Below are positions 6,214 to 6,363 of a DNA stretch of 6,363 nt, in pieces (positions within the stretch are counted from its first letter, which is position 1; each line of letters opens with the position of its first letter). Origin of the DNA: Bacillota bacterium. GTDB lineage: Bacteria > Bacillota > Clostridia > Christensenellales > Aristaeellaceae. The notes beneath the pieces were generated by a model that was not told the origin of the DNA, did not search any database, and was given only the letters and a program-made list of their open reading frames with translations. A program made the translations under genes and the position numbers. The stretch spans positions 1-6,363 of the forward strand of contig JAEYCB010000009.1 in NCBI GenBank assembly GCA_023404345.1, read 5' to 3'.

Positions 6214-6237
6214 GGGGACCGCTTTATAGCGGTTTCC
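6214..6237 (+). terminator. Hairpin after tetR, probable transcript end
   Basis: A 10-bp stem (6214-6223 with 6228-6237, two G-T wobbles) has a 4-base loop and lies 12 bases past the tetR stop. No U-run follows; the repeat begins on the very next base. The sequence differs from the hairpin after copA, but the placement relative to gene and repeat is the same. Confidence 0.6.
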
Positions 6238-6363
6238 TCAGTGTGTCGAAAAAGCTCGCCTTAGGCGATCTTTTCCGCCAGGTTTGCGCCGTCCGCCTAC
6301 TCCGCCTTCGGCTGCGCCGGGCGGCGGACGGCGTAAGGAAACCTTGCTACGCAAGACATCCGA
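6238..6363 (+). repeat. Hairpin-rich dispersed repeat, right copy
   Basis: This is an inverted copy of 2-127, identical at 121 of 126 positions, oriented so that it follows tetR as the left copy follows copA. The same three stem-loops are present: 6247-6277, 6287-6333 and 6342-6356. The differences mostly leave pairing intact: two fall in the loop of the first (TTA here, TGC in the left copy on this strand), one in the loop of the third, and one turns a stem G-C pair into a wobble. It runs to the last base of the window, so its outer end is not seen. Confidence 0.9.
6247..6277. terminator. Bidirectional terminator-like hairpin in right repeat
   Basis: This is the counterpart of 88-118. CGAAAAAG-C-TCGCC pairs with GGCGA-T-CTTTTCCG around the loop TTA, with one C/T mismatch. 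It ends in CTTTT after tetR and in CTTTTT on the opposite strand. Together with the hairpin at 6214-6237 it would end the permease-tetR transcript. Confidence 0.5.

Noticed and set aside
1..6363. CRISPR array, tRNA, rRNA, integrase or transposase
   Set aside because: No regularly spaced repeats, no cloverleaf or rRNA-like sequence, and no recombinase motifs were seen on either strand.

Overview
This 6.36-kb window is most likely from a Gram-positive anaerobe of the Clostridia, possibly gut-associated. The coding regions are GC-rich by eye, Shine-Dalgarno sequences are strong (AAAGGAG, AAGGAGG), promoters are near-consensus SigA type, and the copper-control module is CsoR type. The genus cannot be named from the sequence alone.

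Layout: two divergent transcription units share a 284-base intergenic region (2995-3278). Leftward (minus strand) is a copper-resistance operon: csoR, a copper-sensing repressor, then copA, a Cu(I)-exporting P1B-type ATPase with an extra metal-binding (HMA) domain fused at its C-terminus. The promoter is a perfect TTGACA-N17-TATAAT. One CsoR-type palindrome fills its spacer and a second covers the start-of-transcription region, so the operon is almost certainly autoregulated and copper-induced. Inside copA, a full ribosome-binding site (AAAGGAG, 9 nt, ATG) lies just before the C-terminal HMA domain. The same frame could therefore also yield a free 67-residue CopZ-like copper chaperone.

Rightward (plus strand) is a tandem-domain FtsX/MacB-like ABC transporter permease followed 34 bases later by a TetR-family regulator. 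They sit behind a near-consensus promoter (TTGACT-N17-TATAAT) and a roughly 120-base leader. The leader holds two related dyads (arms TGAAAACAAA/TTTTGTTTT) whose arms can also pair with each other. They could be operators for the TetR protein or an RNA switch. No ATP-binding subunit for the permease is present.

Both ends of the window are copies of one 126-base, hairpin-rich element in inverted orientation (2-127 and 6238-6363, 121 of 126 bases identical). Relative to the gene just upstream, both copies have the same orientation, and each abuts a gene-terminal hairpin. Three of the five differences between copies lie in hairpin loops, consistent with conserved structure. The element is probably a dispersed repeat at 3' ends of genes. 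That the window stops inside both copies suggests an assembly contig broken at repeats, not necessarily a mobile unit.
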